DNA of 64,000 nt from Mangrovimonas sp. ST2L15 (GCF_001280515.1 NZ_LBIQ01000028.1:186001-250000), one strand, 5' to 3'. Positions 18,128 to 26,430 are shown, counted from the first letter of the stretch. Numbers and translations: made by a program. Notes: a model not told the origin generated them from the letters alone.

Positions 18128-19210
18128 TTATTTATTAATAACTTTTTCTTGATGGTTGATAGATTCTTGATGAATCGCTTTAAACATTTTCAAAATAAAC
18201 TCCTCACTAAGTCCTTTGTCTTCTCCTTCCAAAACCATTTTCCCTAAAATTTCATTCCATCGCTTGGTTTGAAGCACCGCTACATTTTTTTGCTTTTTTA
18301 ATTGGCCTATGCCATCAGAGACTTTCATTCGCCTTCCCAAAAGATCGATTAATTGGTTATCTAAAACATCAATTTGAGCCCTAAGGTTGTTCAATTGATT
18401 AGAGTATTCAGCTTCAGGATCTGTTTCCTTTCTCACCTTCAAATCTTTCATAATCTGAACCAGTGCTTTGGGCGTTACTTGTTGTGCAGCATCACTCCAA
18501 GCATTATCGGGATCAAAATGGGTTTCAATCATCAACCCATCAAAATTAAGATCTAAAGCTGTTTGGGATACATCAAAAATCATATCGCGTTTACCAGTGA
18601 TATGAGACGGGTCATTTATCAATGGTAAGTCTGGGAACTTGGTTTGTAACTCAATCGCCAACTGCCACTCTGGGTTATTTCTATACTTCGTTTTTTCATA
18701 AGTTGAGAAACCTCTGTGAATGACACCCAGATTTTTAATATTTGAGGCATACAACCGTTCAATGGCCCCAAGCCACAATGGCAAATCTGGGTTCACTGGG
18801 TTTTTGACCAATACTATTTTATCGGTTCCCCTAAGCGCATCAGCAATATCCTGTACAATAAACGGACTAACAGTGGAGCGAGCACCTATCCAAAGCAGAT
18901 CAATATCATGCTCTAAGGCTAATTCCACATGGTTTCTATTGGCAACTTCTGTAGCCGTTTTTAGACCAGTCTCTTTTTTTACCTTTTGCAACCATTTTAA
19001 GCCAAGTGCACCTACTCCCTCAAAATTACCTGGCCTGGTTCTTGGCTTCCAAATACCTGCCCGATAGTAATTAACATCTGTATCTTTTAAATCATGTGCT
19101 ATTTTCAATACTTGCTCTTCAGTCTCTGCGCTACATGGTCCAGCAATTACCAATGGATGTGGTAATTCCATGGCGTCCAACCACCCTCTCAATTCTTTCT
19201 TGTTTTCCAT
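18128..19210 (-). CDS. Bifunctional DAHP synthase / chorismate mutase (type II)
   Basis: The protein is 360 aa. Residues 1-265 are a class I-beta 3-deoxy-7-phosphoheptulonate synthase (VIAGPCSAET, 'RAGIWKPRTRPGNFEG', 'WIGARSTVSPF', 'LVKNPVNPD', 'INDPSHITG', 'MIETHFDP'). This enzyme condenses PEP with erythrose-4-phosphate. Residues 270-360 are an AroQ-type chorismate mutase (LRAQIDVLDNQLIDLLGRRM, QLKKQKNVAVLQTKRW). One protein thus holds the first shikimate step and the branch step to prephenate. It is fourth in the operon pheA-aminotransferase-tyrA-this gene and is under the attenuator at 22100-22236. In related fusions the mutase domain passes feedback inhibition to the synthase; here that is an inference. 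Confidence 0.95.
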   Translation of the reverse strand: MENKKELRGWLDAMELPHPLVIAGPCSAETEEQVLKIAHDLKDTDVNYYRAGIWKPRTRPGNFEGVGALGLKWLQKVKKETGLKTATEVANRNHVELALEHDIDLLWIGARSTVSPFIVQDIADALRGTDKIVLVKNPVNPDLPLWLGAIERLYASNIKNLGVIHRGFSTYEKTKYRNNPEWQLAIELQTKFPDLPLINDPSHITGKRDMIFDVSQTALDLNFDGLMIETHFDPDNAWSDAAQQVTPKALVQIMKDLKVRKETDPEAEYSNQLNNLRAQIDVLDNQLIDLLGRRMKVSDGIGQLKKQKNVAVLQTKRWNEILGKMVLEGEDKGLSEEFILKMFKAIHQESINHQEKVINK

Positions 19211-19213
19211 ATT

Positions 19214-20074
19214 CTATTTTTTTTCTAACCCGTTTAAAATGTCTTTTATGTGATTTGTATTTTCCATTTCATTGAAAATCTCGTCATAATTATCTGACTC
19301 CAGAAAATCCTTAAAACTCACCAAATTGTGTATATATTCATTTAATGTTTCAACAACATTCTCTTTATTCTGTTTAAATATAGGTGTCCACATAGCAGGC
19401 GAACTTTTTGCTAACCTTACCGTTGAAGCAAATCCACTACCTGCCAAATCAAAAATGTCTTTCTCATTTTTTTCCTTTTCAATAACAGTTTTACCCAGCA
19501 TGAATGCACTTATGTGTGACAAATGCGATACATAAGCGATGTGTTTGTCATGTGCTTCAGGATTCATGTAGCGAATACGCATACCCATAATTTGAAAAAT
19601 ATTCAAGGCCAACTCCTGAAGTTTAAAAGCTGTTTTCTCAACCTCACAAATGATGTTTGTTTTTCCATGAAACAAGCCTTCAAGAGCAGCACTAGGACCA
19701 GAAAATTCGGTTCCTGCAATGGGATGGGTTGCCAAAAAATTTCGCCGTTTTGGATGATTTGCAACCGCTTTACAAATATCTGCTTTTGTACTCCCTGATT
19801 CCATAACCAAGGCATCATCATGAATTAGATCTAGGACCTGGGGCAGCAAATCTACCGAGGCATCAACTGGTATACTTACAATTACAAAATCAGCTTCTTG
19901 AACATCGGTCAACTGAGCCTTTTTATCAATAATACCCAGGTTTAGAGCTTCATCCAAATGATCAGGATTTTTATCAATCCCATAAATGACCATCTCCGGA
20001 TTCATTCGCTTGACATCCTTTGCTATACTTCCACCAATTAGACCAACTCCAATGATATATAAGTTTTTTATCAT
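19214..20074 (-). CDS. tyrA: Prephenate dehydrogenase
   Basis: The protein is 286 aa. It converts prephenate to 4-hydroxyphenylpyruvate with NAD(P) for tyrosine. The Rossmann motif GVGLIGGS is at 9-16, followed by an acidic residue (YGIDKN) that favours NAD. ATHPIAGTEFSGP carries the catalytic His, and SHLSHISAF is the helical C-terminal region. There is no separate ACT domain. It lies 5 bp after the aminotransferase gene and 3 bp before the DAHP synthase/chorismate mutase gene. Confidence 0.95.
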   Translation of the reverse strand: MIKNLYIIGVGLIGGSIAKDVKRMNPEMVIYGIDKNPDHLDEALNLGIIDKKAQLTDVQEADFVIVSIPVDASVDLLPQVLDLIHDDALVMESGSTKADICKAVANHPKRRNFLATHPIAGTEFSGPSAALEGLFHGKTNIICEVEKTAFKLQELALNIFQIMGMRIRYMNPEAHDKHIAYVSHLSHISAFMLGKTVIEKEKNEKDIFDLAGSGFASTVRLAKSSPAMWTPIFKQNKENVVETLNEYIHNLVSFKDFLESDNYDEIFNEMENTNHIKDILNGLEKK

Positions 20075-20079
20075 CTTTT

Positions 20080-21225
20080 TTATTTTACTCTAGCTATTGC
20101 TTCTTCTATGACATCTGTAGGTGAGCATAGTGAAAACCTGACGTAACCTTCACCATTACTTCCAAATATGGTTCCCGGAGGAATGAAAATATGATTTTCC
20201 TTTAACAATAGATCTATAAATTCTTCTGATTTGACTCCTTCTGGCAATCTAGCCCAAACAAACATACCTACAGCCTTTCTATCAAAGGTACAGTTAAGCG
20301 CTTCTGCCAATTCCCACATCAATTCCCGGCGTTCCCTATAAACATCATTTAAGCTAACATACCACATCTTTGAACACTTCAATGCTTCTATAGCTCCTTT
20401 CTGAATGCCATAAAACATGCCAGAATCCATATTGCTTTTTACTTTTAAAACATGGGACAATCTTTCTGAATTCCCCATAAGCATACCCACACGCCAACCA
20501 GCCATATTGAAGGTTTTACTGATGGAATTCATTTCCAAACACACCTCTTTTGCTCCCGGAATCTCTAGGATACTTCTTGGATTCTCATTCAAAATAAAAC
20601 TATACGGATTATCATTAACCAACAAGATATTGTGTCTTTTTGCAAAGGCTACCAATCTGATCAAGACAGCTTCTGAAGCTACTGCTCCAGTTGGCATATT
20701 TGGATAGTTAATCCACATAATCTTCACCTTGCTCAAATCCCGTTCTTCCAATTTTTCGATATCTGGAATCCATCCGTTTTCTTCTGTTAAGTCATAAAAA
20801 ACAGGAACAGCTTCAACCAATTTAGTTACCGAAGCATAAGTAGGGTACCCTGGATTTGGAATTAACACCTCATCCCCTTCATTTAAAAAAGCCATGGATA
20901 TATGCATGATCCCTTCCTTACTCCCCATAAGCGGCAATACTTCGGTAGTTGGACTCAAATACACATTGAATTGATCTCTATAAAAAGACACCATGGCCTC
21001 CCTTAATTCAGGCAATCCCTGATAACTCTGATATTTATGGGCATTGGAGTGGGACAAACTCTCAACCAAAGTAGAAATCACCTTGGTTGGCGGTGCTAAA
21101 TCGGGGCTCCCTATCCCTAAATTAATAATGGGCTTACCACTTGCCATTAACACATTAACCTCCCTTAATTTTTTAGAGAAGTAGTATTCTTCTACCGTTT
21201 GAAGTCTCTTAGCTACTTCAATCAT
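20080..21225 (-). CDS. PLP-dependent class I/II aminotransferase (aromatic operon)
   Basis: The protein is 381 aa, fold type I. The PLP Lys is in SISKTFNMAGWRVGM, the pyridine-binding region is YPNMPTGA, and the phosphate-binding Arg is in AGWRVG. The C-terminal substrate Arg motif is YVRFSL. Overlap of 4 bp with pheA (ATGA) and 5 bp to tyrA indicate it supplies the transamination that finishes phenylalanine or tyrosine, or forms arogenate. Substrate preference cannot be read from the sequence. Confidence 0.9.
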   Translation of the reverse strand: MIEVAKRLQTVEEYYFSKKLREVNVLMASGKPIINLGIGSPDLAPPTKVISTLVESLSHSNAHKYQSYQGLPELREAMVSFYRDQFNVYLSPTTEVLPLMGSKEGIMHISMAFLNEGDEVLIPNPGYPTYASVTKLVEAVPVFYDLTEENGWIPDIEKLEERDLSKVKIMWINYPNMPTGAVASEAVLIRLVAFAKRHNILLVNDNPYSFILNENPRSILEIPGAKEVCLEMNSISKTFNMAGWRVGMLMGNSERLSHVLKVKSNMDSGMFYGIQKGAIEALKCSKMWYVSLNDVYRERRELMWELAEALNCTFDRKAVGMFVWARLPEGVKSEEFIDLLLKENHIFIPPGTIFGSNGEGYVRFSLCSPTDVIEEAIARVK

Positions 21226-22067
21226 ATCTTTGCATTTTTATATTCTCCCAACACTTTAAACTCTTCTGCCATGATTTCAATGAGTGCTTTTGCCTTTTTG
21301 AAATCGGTTATTTTATCAAAGGTCACATCAACAAAAAAGGCATATTTCCACGGTGTATTGATCTTTGGCAAGGATTGAATTTTGGTTAAATTCAACCTAC
21401 AATCACTCATCACATTTAAAACTGCAGCTAGACTGCCTCTTTTATGCTCCAATTCAAACCGTATGGAAGCTTTATTGATGTCTGCTTCTGGTACCAAGGA
21501 ATTTTGTTTTTTAACCACCACAAAACGCGTTTCATTATGCTTGATGGTTTGAATGCTTTCTGCTAAAATTTCCAAATCAAACAATTCAGCAGCTAATTTG
21601 CTGGCAATCGCAGCAACGTGTTTCAATCCCTTTTCACGAATTCTTTGAGCTACCTCAGCCGTATCCTTATCTTCAATCAACTTAATATGCGGATATTGTT
21701 TAAAGAATTCCTTACACTGAAGAAGCGCCATAGGGTGAGAATACACCTCATGAATATCTTGCAGTTGCTGCCCTGGAAGTGCCATTAACTGATGTTGCAC
21801 ATCTAAATAATATTCCCCCACAATATGAAGGTTATGATTATCCAACAAGGCATAATTAGGAATAATCGAACCAGCGATGGAGTTTTCAATAGCCATAATC
21901 ACAGCATCTGTTATACCATCCATAAGGCTTTGAACTACCCCATCAAAAGTAAGACACTCCTCAACATGCACCTCCCTACCAAAATAATCTTCTGCAACAA
22001 TATGATGAAAGGAACCTTTCACTCCTTGAATGGCTACCGATCTAATGGTCTCTACCGTATTTATCAT
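21222..22067 (-). CDS. pheA: Prephenate dehydratase
   Basis: The protein is 281 aa. It converts prephenate to phenylpyruvate. The dehydratase domain covers about 8-185: IQGVKGSFHHIVAEDYFG, 'MAIENSIAGSI', 'VYSHPMALLQC', 'AAIASKLAAELF' and HNETRFVVV (the T-R-F catalytic motif). An ACT domain follows (ELEHKRGSLAAVLNVM, then LTKIQSLP and WKYAFFVDV). Oddity: the Phe-binding ESRP motif reads QSLP and the GALV-type motif reads GSLA, so Phe feedback may be weaker. It is the first structural gene of the operon, immediately behind the attenuator. Confidence 0.95.
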   Translation of the reverse strand: MINTVETIRSVAIQGVKGSFHHIVAEDYFGREVHVEECLTFDGVVQSLMDGITDAVIMAIENSIAGSIIPNYALLDNHNLHIVGEYYLDVQHQLMALPGQQLQDIHEVYSHPMALLQCKEFFKQYPHIKLIEDKDTAEVAQRIREKGLKHVAAIASKLAAELFDLEILAESIQTIKHNETRFVVVKKQNSLVPEADINKASIRFELEHKRGSLAAVLNVMSDCRLNLTKIQSLPKINTPWKYAFFVDVTFDKITDFKKAKALIEIMAEEFKVLGEYKNAKI

Positions 22068-22099
22068 TTCCTTAATTACTTAAATCTTTAATTGACATC

Positions 22100-22133
22100 A
22101 AAAAAAAAGTCTCGATTAAAATCGAGACTTTTT
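22100..22133 (-). terminator. Attenuator terminator of the pheA operon
   Basis: On the minus strand AAAAAGTCTCGAT (22133-22121), a TTTA loop, then ATCGAGAC (22116-22109) and nine T (22108-22100). It is a strong rho-independent terminator in the sense orientation only 33 nt before the pheA ATG. It therefore cannot be an end-of-gene terminator; its 5' arm can pair instead with 22174-22166 upstream (see the leader peptide entry). Confidence 0.9.
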
Positions 22134-22174
22134 ATAGAATTTATCTTTTTGCAAATTACACATACAAAGTCTCG
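22123..22174 (-). promoter_or_regulatory. Antiterminator alternative pairing of the pheA attenuator
   Basis: CGAGACTTT (22174-22166, inside the leader peptide frame) is perfectly complementary to AAAGTCTCG (22131-22123), the 5' arm of the terminator. The two pairings are mutually exclusive. A ribosome stalled on the aromatic codons leaves 22174-22166 free for the antiterminator. A ribosome that reaches the leader stop (22158-22156) masks it, and the terminator forms. Confidence 0.85.
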
Positions 22175-22236
22175 TTCCTTTCGCTAAAAAAGAAATAAAA
22201 CCAGTTAAAATATGTATTTGCGCTTATTGTGTTCAT
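22156..22236 (-). CDS. Aromatic-rich leader peptide of the pheA operon (attenuator)
   Basis: A 26-codon frame, ATG at 22236-22234 and TAA at 22158-22156, ending 89 nt before pheA. Residues 9-17 read YFNWFYFFF: five Phe, two Tyr and one Trp in nine codons. Aromatic codons lie just before the segment that pairs with the downstream terminator. This is the layout of the classical amino-acid attenuators of enterobacteria (pheA, pheST, trp, his). The operon downstream makes exactly these amino acids: prephenate dehydratase, aminotransferase, prephenate dehydrogenase and DAHP synthase/chorismate mutase. The Phe codon run (TTTCTTT, 22195-22189) can also pair with AAAGGAA (22181-22175) as a possible pause hairpin. 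Confidence 0.87.
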   Translation of the reverse strand: MNTISANTYFNWFYFFFSERNETLYV

Positions 22237-22246
22237 AATCTGTTTG

Positions 22247-22276
22247 CTAAAGTAAATAATAAATTCAAAAAACAAA
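22247..22276 (-). promoter_or_regulatory. Putative promoter of the pheA leader
   Basis: TTTG (22276-22273), 18 bp, then TACTTTAG (22254-22247), close to the Bacteroidota TTTG-N19-TAnnTTTG pattern. It would place the transcription start only a few bases before the leader ATG at 22236. Overlapping alternatives cannot be excluded. Confidence 0.4.
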
Positions 22277-22338
22277 ATCTTTTTAGAAGTAATTAGCATT
22301 TCCTTATAATTAAGGTATGTAGAGATAGGTAATTATAT

Positions 22339-22346
22339 TATTTTTG
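22339..22346 (+). promoter_or_regulatory. Putative -7 box of gldA
   Basis: TATTTTTG fits TAnnTTTG, 22 bp before the gldA ATG (22368). No clear -33 box. The 300-bp space 22068-22367 holds the divergent attenuator and leader of pheA and this promoter; I see nothing else in it. Confidence 0.4.
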
Positions 22347-22367
22347 AAAGTAAAATCGACTTTTACT

Positions 22368-23264
22368 ATGTCTATTGAAGTTTCAAATATCACAAAAATA
22401 TATGGTGAACAAAAAGCCCTAAATGCAATTTCATTTAAGGTCTCCAAACCTGAAATCGTTGGCTTTTTAGGTCCTAATGGCGCAGGCAAATCAACTATGA
22501 TGAAGATTCTCACCACCTATTTGGAACCTTCTGAAGGACATGCCAAAGTTAACGGCTTCGATTTAGGTAGTGAAAAACAACAAGTCCAACAAAGCGTTGG
22601 TTATCTACCTGAGCATAACCCATTGTACTTGGAACAATATGTCAAGGAATATTTAGCCTTTAATGCCGGAGTTTATGGGGTTAAAAAATCGAGAGTGGAA
22701 GAAGTTATCGAACTTACGGGATTAACACCAGAGGCCCACAAAAAAATCGGACAACTATCTAAGGGATATAGACAACGTGTGGGATTGGCAAATGCGCTAC
22801 TACATGATCCTGATGTTTTAATTTTGGATGAACCTACCACGGGACTAGACCCCAATCAATTGGTAGACATCAGACATTTGATTAAAACCATCGGCGAAAC
22901 TAAAACGGTATTTCTTTCCACCCATATCATGCAAGAAGTGGAGGCGATGTGTGACCGAGTTATTATAATCAACAAGGGAGAAATTGTTGCTGATAAAACC
23001 TTAAAAGAATTAAGAGGCGGACAGGAACAAGTGGTCATCGTAGAATTTGACTACCGAGTAGAGGATGCTTTTCTTTTAAAACTCCCCAAGGTAAAACAAG
23101 TAATCAACACCCATGATTTTGTTTATGAGATTACTTTTTCTACTTCTGAAGACATGCGTTCCCATGTGTTTGATTTTGCCCATGACAACCAACTTAAAAT
23201 CCTGCAATTAAACCAGAAAAATGAAAGTCTGGAGAGTTTGTTCAGGGAGCTGACTAAAAAATAG
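22368..23264 (+). CDS. gldA: Gliding motility-associated ABC transporter ATP-binding protein GldA
   Basis: The protein is 298 aa from the ATG at 22368 (MSIEVSNITKIYG); the in-frame ATG at 22344 adds eight unlikely residues and overlaps the promoter box. Walker A GPNGAGKST is at 35-43, with ABC signature LSKGYRQRVGLA, Walker B VLILDEPTTGLD and H-loop STHI. The C-terminal DUF4162-like region ends NESLESLFRELTKK. GldA with GldF and GldG forms an ABC transporter needed for gliding in some Flavobacterium strains; gldF and gldG are not next to it here. Length and motifs fit GldA, but a general ABC-2 ATPase cannot be fully excluded. Confidence 0.9.
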   Translation: MSIEVSNITKIYGEQKALNAISFKVSKPEIVGFLGPNGAGKSTMMKILTTYLEPSEGHAKVNGFDLGSEKQQVQQSVGYLPEHNPLYLEQYVKEYLAFNAGVYGVKKSRVEEVIELTGLTPEAHKKIGQLSKGYRQRVGLANALLHDPDVLILDEPTTGLDPNQLVDIRHLIKTIGETKTVFLSTHIMQEVEAMCDRVIIINKGEIVADKTLKELRGGQEQVVIVEFDYRVEDAFLLKLPKVKQVINTHDFVYEITFSTSEDMRSHVFDFAHDNQLKILQLNQKNESLESLFRELTKK

Positions 23265-23267
23265 ACC

Positions 23268-24110
23268 ATGAATTTTTTATTTCGTTTATTATTGTTGGCA
23301 ATCTCCTTATCGAGTTTAAATCTTGCCCATTCTCAAATTGCAATTGACGCTTACAGTAAGGAAATTAAAGCCTTACAAACGGAAGAAGCTATCGATGCCT
23401 ATTGGAAGCATTTAGAGAATCTAGATCAAAAAGTCCTATTGAATTCCGGTAATATTAGGCAACACGATTCGATTTCTTTGAGTCTTTTAACCCGTACAGC
23501 TTTATTGTTTGAAATTCACGGTCCCAAATCATACAAACCGAACAATACGGTTCCACTTTTAAATATTGCCCACAATTGGAACGGGGAAGCGCTATTAGCC
23601 TTTTGGCCTATTATTCTGGAATGTAAAAAAACTGGAGGCGTTATAAATGTATTTGGTGGCACCTATCCTGCCTATGAACTTGAAGCCATTTCTTTGGCCT
23701 TTTACAGGTATTCCTTATCCAATCAAGAGAATAAGTATGACGCTTTAATGAAGCAAATAAAAGTTAAAGAAGACAAACCTATAAGCAAAAAGTTAGTTGA
23801 AATTTATAACAAAGACCTCAAATTGTATCAGTTGAGGGAAAAGGAAGTAAATGGAAAATGGTTTATTCAGAGTTTCAAGGACAGCAAAGAAGCCGAGACT
23901 TTTGAATTTGTTACAATGTCAAACGGGTTATTATATGTTAAAACGGGTGAAAGAATTCAAAAATTAAATCTCATAGATACCCGGGGAAAATCTAAGCTAT
24001 TTAGAATCGAAAATGAACCTTTCGGATGGGTTTATGAATTAACAAATGATGGTTATTTAAGTTTGAAAGACGAGCAGGGAACTGCTTTGATAAACTACAC
24101 TAAAGTCTAA
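23268..24110 (+). CDS. Hypothetical secreted protein downstream of gldA
   Basis: The protein is 280 aa with a signal peptide (cleavage near AHS|Q). The central part, with 'PLLNIAHNWNGEALLAFWPIILECKKTGGVINVFGG', resembles DUF6624-like proteins of Bacteroidota but I cannot assign it firmly. The C-terminal 90 residues look like a small beta barrel. It starts 3 bp after the gldA stop and is followed by a decayed gldA 3' end (24111-24163), so it may have been brought in between gldA and its old 3' flank. Confidence 0.7.
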   Translation: MNFLFRLLLLAISLSSLNLAHSQIAIDAYSKEIKALQTEEAIDAYWKHLENLDQKVLLNSGNIRQHDSISLSLLTRTALLFEIHGPKSYKPNNTVPLLNIAHNWNGEALLAFWPIILECKKTGGVINVFGGTYPAYELEAISLAFYRYSLSNQENKYDALMKQIKVKEDKPISKKLVEIYNKDLKLYQLREKEVNGKWFIQSFKDSKEAETFEFVTMSNGLLYVKTGERIQKLNLIDTRGKSKLFRIENEPFGWVYELTNDGYLSLKDEQGTALINYTKV

Positions 24111-24163
24111 TTAAATAGATAAATGAAAGCTTGGAAAGTTTGTTTAGATACCACACAAAGTAA
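24111..24163 (+). pseudogene. Remnant of a second gldA 3' end
   Basis: Frame 24122-24163 reads N-E-S-L-E-S-L-F-R-Y-H-T-K-stop, close to the real GldA C terminus NESLESLFRELTKK. Nucleotide similarity also reaches back to about 24109 (AATTAAA...). Most differences within the matched codons are synonymous (AGT/AGC, CTG/TTG, GAG/GAA, TTC/TTT, AGG/AGA), so the copy diverged as a functional gene, not as a recent tandem duplicate. Confidence 0.7.
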
Positions 24164-24177
24164 TTGCCATAAATTTT

Positions 24178-24561
24178 ATGAATGATATTTTTCAAGCCGT
24201 TTATAAATCGTTGAAATTTCTTTCAAAGGTTTCTGGGTTTACATATCATGAAGTCAATATCATTATCTATTATATATTAACACCCTTTATTTTGGTTTAC
24301 TTTTTAGGCAAAGTTGTTTCTAATAAGAAATTGGTTTATATATACCTTTTGATAATCTTTTTAATTCTATTAATCATTCCGGACTTTGAAGCGTTCTCAA
24401 CCAAACTTTTTAATTATTCTGTAGACTTTTTGAACTGGTTTAAAATTTTAGGGTTGAATTATGTTCAGGCATCAGTCGTTATTTGTGTTCTTTTGCCTTT
24501 TATGCTACTGATCTTTTTAATATTAAAGAACAAAAGAAATCCAAAAACAAACTCTCATTAG
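24178..24561 (+). CDS. Hypothetical small integral membrane protein
   Basis: The protein is 127 aa with three predicted transmembrane helices: about 25-47 (VNIIIYYILTPFILVYFLG), 52-70 and 94-117. It ends in a basic tail (KNKRNPKTNSH). No family recognised. It follows the gldA remnant by 14 bp and converges with the DUF2807 lipoprotein gene (4-bp overlap). It is AT-richer than the neighbouring metabolic genes. Confidence 0.6.
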   Translation: MNDIFQAVYKSLKFLSKVSGFTYHEVNIIIYYILTPFILVYFLGKVVSNKKLVYIYLLIIFLILLIIPDFEAFSTKLFNYSVDFLNWFKILGLNYVQASVVICVLLPFMLLIFLILKNKRNPKTNSH

Positions 24562-25304
24562 TCAAAAATCAAAGCTCCAGTATAAAACTGCTCTACATCC
24601 ACAACTGTAGGTTGGCTCACTGAAATCAAATCTCCAGGTCCGCGAAGTTCTCCCGTTAACTGTTGTTGGGGATTCACAACCATATCATTACTTCCCCGAT
24701 GATAGACATCCACATTTTGTGCAATCAAGTTAGCCCCTTCAAACCTCCCTGCTCCTGAAAAGAAGCGAACCGACAAATTCTCAACCGAGCCAGACACATA
24801 CACAAAAGACATGTTGTTGGTAATGACACTTAGCTGTTGCATGTTCGCAACTTGCAATCTAAAGTCTCCTGTTGTAAAAGTCCCGGGAGCATTGAAATCT
24901 TCAGAAATCAAGGTTAATTGATCATACTCCAAAACACCTTCTGAAGAAATGTCATATTGTGTGGAACTTCTAATTTCAGATACATTTGGCGCTTGAACAT
25001 AGACTTTGGTCAAGGCGTAATCCCTAACAAAATTACATGTATTGTTATCTGTAATTTGCAATTGCTCTCCAATAACCTCAGCCGTAATATCATTCATGAG
25101 ATTCTCACCACTTTCTATAGTAACTAAAAACTCCGGACCTTGTTTTATGATAAGTTCGACATCTCTATTTACCAAAATAGTTTCAAAAGCCGTAACAGGA
25201 ACTTCCTTTTGAATGGTATTACCCGCCTTTTGAAAACAATCGTTCGCGTCTTCACTATTGCAAGCAAAGACCAATATTAACATGATGTAAAATATTCTCT
25301 TCAT
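24558..25304 (-). CDS. DUF2807 (GIN domain) lipoprotein
   Basis: The protein is 248 aa from the ATG at 25304 (MKRIFYIMLILVFAC), chosen because it gives a normal signal peptide with lipobox VFAC (Cys15). An earlier ATG at 25352 lies inside the upstream gene. The mature part has repeated beta-helix turns of the DUF2807 auto-transporter adhesin-like type ('FETILVNRDVELIIKQG' near the head, then 'VYVQAPNVSEIRSS', 'LSVRFFSGAGRFEGA'). It is linked to the PagL-like gene 1 bp upstream. Function unknown; probably outer-membrane surface. Confidence 0.82.
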   Translation of the reverse strand: MKRIFYIMLILVFACNSEDANDCFQKAGNTIQKEVPVTAFETILVNRDVELIIKQGPEFLVTIESGENLMNDITAEVIGEQLQITDNNTCNFVRDYALTKVYVQAPNVSEIRSSTQYDISSEGVLEYDQLTLISEDFNAPGTFTTGDFRLQVANMQQLSVITNNMSFVYVSGSVENLSVRFFSGAGRFEGANLIAQNVDVYHRGSNDMVVNPQQQLTGELRGPGDLISVSQPTVVDVEQFYTGALIFD

Positions 25305-25305
25305 A

Positions 25306-26397
25306 TTACAACCTAACACCAATTCCAAATTCCACAGCCTCAGCTTTAGCACCGTGAGACTTTAAAGTTAATGCGCCAAACACTCTCTTTCCAAAATAGC
25401 GCTTTAAACCAACCCTAAAGTAAGTTCGTCCTTCAAAATCATAAGGATAATAAACATAATAGCCCACTTGGGTCAAGATAGAGGTCTTATTGATAAATAG
25501 TTCGTGACCAGCAAATAAACCAACACGTTTCCAATCTTCATTTCCTGAAACACCTTCTTCTGGAAATGCCACAGACTGATAATAGATGAGCTCTTCTAAA
25601 AACTTTGCAAAAAACAAATCAGCTCCCAATTGAACAGCACTTTTATGGCTCAACCGCTTATCGGCATAACCTGAAACAACAAAAAATGGAAACTGACCAC
25701 TATCAATGACATCACTTTCATTAATCCCCCCTCTTAAAACCACATTGAATTTGATGGGTTCCGTAAATTTTTCTTTGGTTAAACTATATTGATATTCTGG
25801 ATCTTCTTCCTCCAAATTATAGGTGACTCCCAAATTAATCGCGATGGTATTAACACTTGTATTGGGAGCTCTTACATTAGCATTTGAATAGTGCAACAAA
25901 CTCAATCCAGCTTGAATACCAAATCGATCAAATAACCGCTCTTTTCGGTAATTAAGCATCAAGTAAGTACTGCTTAGGATATGTGTCCCAAAAGCAATAT
26001 TTTTTGGATTTTCATACTTGTCATACGGATTGGTATTATAGGCCAAACCTTGACCGACCCGCAACATCAAATGCCTTTTTAAAAAATAAAAATTGTAGTG
26101 GGCATATACCGAATAACTGGTGCCCAACACATCATTCTTTAAATTCTGATAGGCAAATGACACCCCATAATCGGGATAATTATAACGTTGCTCCCAATCT
26201 TGAAAGCCAAAGGTTCTTTTGTTCCAACTAAAAATAAACCCTTCGGGATGCCCTTGAATGAGGCCTAGAATATCATTGTTGTGTAGTGCGATATTCCCCT
26301 TAAAGTAATTCAATTCAAAGTTATTGGTGTACTGTTGCTCCTGAGCATAAAAAGCCATAGAAGCCAAACACAAAATCACCGTGAAAAAATATTTCAT
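25306..26397 (-). CDS. Acyloxyacyl hydrolase / lipid A deacylase (PagL-like) outer-membrane protein
   Basis: The protein is 363 aa with a signal peptide (cleavage near FYA|Q) and a beta barrel rich in aromatic-ended strands, ending in ...VEFGIGVRL. The segment LSLLHYSNANVRAPNTSVNTI has the H-S-N pattern of Bacteroidota acyloxyacyl hydrolases related to PagL (where the triad is H-S-E). It would remove a fatty acyl chain from lipid A in the outer membrane. It starts 33 bp after metF but probably has separate transcription; the DUF2807 lipoprotein gene follows directly. Confidence 0.75.
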   Translation of the reverse strand: MKYFFTVILCLASMAFYAQEQQYTNNFELNYFKGNIALHNNDILGLIQGHPEGFIFSWNKRTFGFQDWEQRYNYPDYGVSFAYQNLKNDVLGTSYSVYAHYNFYFLKRHLMLRVGQGLAYNTNPYDKYENPKNIAFGTHILSSTYLMLNYRKERLFDRFGIQAGLSLLHYSNANVRAPNTSVNTIAINLGVTYNLEEEDPEYQYSLTKEKFTEPIKFNVVLRGGINESDVIDSGQFPFFVVSGYADKRLSHKSAVQLGADLFFAKFLEELIYYQSVAFPEEGVSGNEDWKRVGLFAGHELFINKTSILTQVGYYVYYPYDFEGRTYFRVGLKRYFGKRVFGALTLKSHGAKAEAVEFGIGVRL

Positions 26398-26430
26398 AAA
26401 GAGGATTATGCGGCAAAAATAGCAGAATAT

